A stretch of 64,000 nt of DNA from Hypericum androsaemum (lineage: Eukaryota > Streptophyta > Magnoliopsida > Malpighiales > Hypericaceae). The notes below the pieces were generated by a model, which was not told where the DNA came from, searched no databases, and saw only the letters and a program-made list of their open reading frames with translations. Below, piece after piece: positions 60,419 through 64,000 of this stretch. Numbering within the stretch: position 1 is the first letter of the stretch; every line of letters starts with the position of its first letter. Where the stretch lies: positions 17,507,495-17,571,494 of the forward strand of contig OZ023189.1 of the NCBI GenBank assembly GCA_963995505.1. The letters are read 5' to 3'. The translations under genes were made by a program, and so were the position numbers.

Positions 60419-63234
60419 TGTTACGACCTGAATCTATGGTCGGTGACCGGCGCTAGACTTCAACTCCTTATAATCATAAAGAAATCTAGCCAGCCTCAAA
60501 TATATTTAGATTTTATAATAATTATTCTTTAAACATAAAACTTAAAACCTAATGATCTTTAGTTTCACATTCCAAGTTTACAAAATATAAGCCAAGCTTT
60601 TACTTTTTAATACATACTCCCAAGATCAAAACAAGTCCTGTGACTACGGAGCTTCTAGATCAATGAGAAAAATATAAACTGGAGACCTCCAAACTAGTCC
60701 CGGAGAATCAAGCGGACTTAGTACGATCAGAGTGGATCTTCGAACCAATACAACTCGTGTACGAGTTCCTGCAAAACTGGTGAGAGAGGGTGAGTGTTTT
60801 GGAACACCCCGTAAACAAATAACATATGCATCGCAATTTATTTAGCCACTTAATACACAAACATACCTAACACATGCATATGACTAACATGGCAATTGAA
60901 TCATGCGGACTTGTACATGATCATAAAATCATACTTACGAGATTACCATAATACTAAAATATAATCACAAAGGCACAGAAAATATGAATAAGCTACGCAA
61001 CGTCTCATACCATCACACAATTGACACATAAACACATAATTCCAAAATTAAATCACAGCACAGGATGAATATTCGGCAGAATCTAAATCGTGTCACTCCC
61101 TCTCCAATACGAGGATACCATATCTCAAAGGCACCATCATCAACCAACCTCCTCGGCCAAATAGTTCTGCCCGACGGTAGGCAACCATATCATATCAGAC
61201 CAACCTCATTGGCCAAATAGTTCTGCCCGCCGTAGGCAACCATATCATATTAGACCAACCTCATCGGCCAAATAGTTCTGCCCGCCGTAGGCAACCATAT
61301 CATATCAGACCAACCTCATCGGCCAAATAGTTATGTCCGCCGTAGGCAACCATATCGTATCAGACCAACCTCATCGACCAAATAGTTCTGCCCGCCGTAG
61401 GCAACCATATCATATCAGACCAACCTCATCGGCCAAATAGTTCTGCCCGCCGTAGTCAACCATATCATATCAGACCAACCTCATCGGCCAAATAGTTATG
61501 CCCGCCATAGGCAACCATATCATATCAGACCAACCTCATCGGCCAAATAGTTCTGCCCGCCGTAGGCAACCATATCATATCAGACCAATCTCATCGGCCA
61601 AATAGTTCTGCCCGCCGTAGGCAACCATATCATATCGCGAAGCTATCTATATTATATAGTTATTCGTATTACACAAATTCATAGGCTCCAAACGAATCAA
61701 ATAGGTCCAATGAACAAACCAATATCTCTAGTGCCCACTCGAGGTCAAATTAAGCAAACACTTATAAATCTTAATGTTACATCATAATACTCATCTGAAA
61801 AATGCATAATATGCAATAACAATACCATATTCAAATCATAACAAATAAATAGAGTACGCCAAATAAAGCACGAGTCACATATTATTTGTTTACCGATTTC
61901 GGTTTGACAAATAATTCGGGTCGCCAATCCTCTCGAATATTCACCAATATATTCTTCAAAAGCTTCTTAATATGTATTCCAAAGCCTGTGTCCGAAATTA
62001 CTTTTTCCTCTCTTAAGAACAAAGTAACCATATTTATTTTTTTATTTCCATAAATACCTTTCAGTCTCATGTTTAAGATAAATACACTCTTCATGTCATT
62101 TAAAGGTAAATCAACTTTATCTAATTAATTAAATTTAGATATGCTTTCGGTTCACTTGTTTTCGTATTTCTTCTTTTCCCTTTCTTAGTTTGGTTTCTTC
62201 CCAAATATTCAGATCCTAAAACATGGTTCCGATTGAACCTCAAGTACTGAGAAGAATTTAATTCTTCTGATTCTCATAATTAATCTAACAAATCCACTAT
62301 GAACTAATTTTCATGTCAACTTCTCTTCAAAATCATATTTTCCTTCTATATATACTTGCCGGAATTAGTACTCGACTAATTGAGCATTTGAACTTGTCTT
62401 CCGTTTCTCTTTCTTGGTTGGCTTCACCATTTATTTATTTCAATGATCCGATTCTCCTAACTCAATTGGCACAAGCTTACTAAATCTAAAACTCATTATC
62501 CTGTACTTTAAAATTTTCTCTTCTTATATCAGATTCCTACTCAACATATTCATTGTGTTTGCTATTCCTTATTGTGTATGGTGAAGTATTTAGTACTGTT
62601 AGTTAAAATAATTAAGACCAAATTTCTTTACCTGTTGACTTCTCTTCCCCCTTCGGTTCTGTTTCTCCCTCTCTCTTATTTATCTTTTATTTTTCCCTGG
62701 TGACTTTAGTTTCGGTATTAGTAAAGGAAGTGAACTAATAATGGATATATATGTATTTACCAATTCTCATCTCTCCACCGCCTCTTTTGTCAATTTTTTT
62801 TTTCACTTTGCCTTGTTGTCATCTTTCTACCTCTCCACGTTTTTGTTTCTTTTTACCTTGCCACGTTTCTAATTACTTCACCCTTATTTAGTACTTAAAT
62901 ATTTTATAGTCCTAACTTTGTCTGTTTCGACAAATTTGATTCATGCTTTCATTTTATTGTCAATTATTTTCACAAATTATAATTTTATTCGTTCACCAAT
63001 TCTATTATTTTCCTCCTATTGATCATATTAAATTTAGAATTCAATTATTTGAAACTAACTTAACTTATTAGTCGGTCTAAATTATATCGAGAGCCAAATC
63101 GTTAGAAAGTCCTGATCACTAAATTAAATTTCTAAATTTTTATTCTTCTCAAATATATTATTATTATGTTACCGGATGACTTAGCATACTTGATCAAACT
63201 TAACTTATTTTACATTACATAGTCGGATATTACA
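60419..63234 (-). mobile_element. LARD-like element, 5' LTR
   Basis: 2816 bp, TGTTACGACCTGAATC to GTCGGATATTACA on the plus strand. It has the same layout as the 3' LTR, with most of the visible differences in its first third and minisatellite. Confidence 0.93.
61141..61636. repeat. 55-bp minisatellite in the 5' LTR, about 9 copies
   Basis: Same unit as at 54564-55060, with more point variants (CCGACGGTAGG, CATTGGCC, TTATGTCCGCC, GTAGTCAACC). Copy number is the same in both LTRs, so the array predates this insertion. Confidence 0.93.
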
Positions 63235-64000
63235 CATCCTATTCTTCCTTTTCGCAATTCCATTTTGCTCGGGAGAATAAGACGTCGTGGTTTGATGAAC
63301 GATTCCATTCTCGGCACAAACTTGTGCAAATGGAGATTCATATTCACTACCTCGGTCACTTCAAAGATTTTTGATCTTCTTACCAAGTTGGTTCTCAACT
63401 TCATTCTTATAGTGAATGGACATGTCTATTGCTTCGTCTTTACTTCTCATCAAGTAGACATAGCAATACCTCGTACAATCGTCGATAAAAGTTATAAAAT
63501 AATTTTTACTGCCACGCGTTTGTACGTATTTTAAATCACATACATCGGTGTGGATTAAATTCAACAGTTTCGTGCTTCGCTCAATCGAGTGGGAAGATAT
63601 TTTGGTGTATTTGACCTCAACACAAGTCTCGCACATATGTTTGTGATCGATGTTGAATTGTGGTAGTAGGTTAAGTGATATTAGCTTTCGCAAAGACTTA
63701 TAATTCACATGACCTAGTCTACCATGCCATAAATATAACGACTCGCGAGAATAAGCAACCTTTACTTTCTTATTAGCCTTCTCGGCAACATTTATTACAT
63801 CATTGCTCGTGCTAGCCTTATTGGCGGCACCCACATCAATCTTATCATTAGACTTTGCCTTGGGAGCTAAAGTCATTACACTCATCTTAAACAGATTGTT
63901 GGTCAAGTAGTCCTTGCCAACGAATATCCCGCCCTTGGACATGATGACCTTGTCAGACTCAAACATGAGCTGAAAGCCCCTCTTATTGAGCACCACTCCG
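63210..64000 (-). pseudogene. Copia element 3 pol, 5' part (protease end to integrase), runs off the window
   Basis: The minus-strand frame 63996-63361 carries the GAG-pre-integrase HHCC domain (LYLWHGRLGHVNYKSLRKL, CETCVEVKYTK) and the integrase start (LIHTDVCDLKYVQTRGSKNY, FITFIDDCTRYCYVYLM). It then stops after KKIKNL by a frameshift. In another frame, SDRGSEYESPF and SYSPEQNGIAKRKNR follow up to 63240, directly at the LARD target duplication. The other side of the insertion resumes with LKEMMNAML at 53839. Gag and the 5' LTR lie beyond 64000. Confidence 0.9.

Larger units (their letters stand above)
53837..63239 (-). mobile_element. LARD-like non-autonomous LTR retrotransposon, complete
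   Basis: The target duplication CATCC lies at 53837-53841 and 63235-63239. The two LTRs are 2816 bp each (53842-56657 and 60419-63234), with TG...CA ends. The primer-binding site (minus) is at 60414-60403 and the polypurine tract (minus, AAGGAGTGGAGAA) borders the left LTR at 56658-56670. The interior, 56658-60418 (3.76 kb), is AT-rich with no open frame above about 80 codons and no gag, protease or RT motif. Large LTRs with a non-coding interior fit the LARD class. In element orientation the LTR starts TGTAATATCCGAC, a start seen in some Ty3/gypsy lineages, so a gypsy helper is possible but inferred. LTR differences are roughly 1-2% by eye. Confidence 0.92.

Overview
The window is nuclear DNA from a flowering plant, most likely a eudicot. 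The genes have many short GT-AG introns. They encode plastid-targeted proteins (HDR/IspH, CCS1, TIC62, an mTERF protein), and there is a plant-type tRNA-Asn. Repeats are typical of plant chromosomes: Ty1/copia elements, a large non-autonomous LTR element, MITEs and 5S-rRNA-like Cassandra-type sequence. I cannot name the species.

Left part (1-37 kb), gene-rich. A partial minus-strand gene runs off the left edge. It is followed by an ARIADNE-type RBR E3 ligase (minus), tRNA-Asn(GTT) (plus), a decayed methyltransferase gene of the EEF1AKMT4/METTL13 type (minus), TIC62 with FNR-binding repeats (minus), a 5 kb MITE-rich gap, HDR of the MEP pathway (plus), CCS1 of plastid cytochrome c maturation (minus), an intronless mTERF gene (plus) and a WD40-PFU-PUL protein of the PLAA/DOA1 family (minus, 22 exons). 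HDR/CCS1 and mTERF/PLAA are convergent pairs; CCS1/mTERF are divergent over about 0.95 kb. Four of these genes serve the plastid and two (ARI, PLAA) serve ubiquitin pathways. Nothing in the layout suggests an operon or a functional cluster.

Right part (37.9-64 kb), a retrotransposon block. It holds three minus-strand Ty1/copia elements. Element 1 is decayed, and its left LTR end carries a 558-bp tandem duplication. Element 2 (43874-48653) is young: its 391-bp LTRs differ at about 3 sites and its gag-pol frame is broken by only two TGG-to-TAG stops and one frameshift. Element 3 (about 50.85 kb to beyond the right edge) is split inside its integrase by a complete 9.4 kb LARD-like element (53842-63234). 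That element has 2816-bp LTRs, a CATCC target duplication, PBS and PPT, a 55-bp minisatellite in each LTR, and a non-coding interior.

Most notable observations: (i) the nested LARD with its LTR minisatellite; (ii) two TIR elements with convincing flanking duplications, one of which (49245-50453) appears to carry a gene-like 5' leader, intron and start codon; (iii) a duplicated splice-donor region in PLAA that creates a 33-nt in-frame candidate exon; (iv) an HDR intron-1 tandem array that runs into the exon 2 boundary; (v) 5S-like sequence in a TIC62 intron. I saw no sign of a wholly new system. All exon borders were read by eye from frame, splice signals and recalled family patterns.
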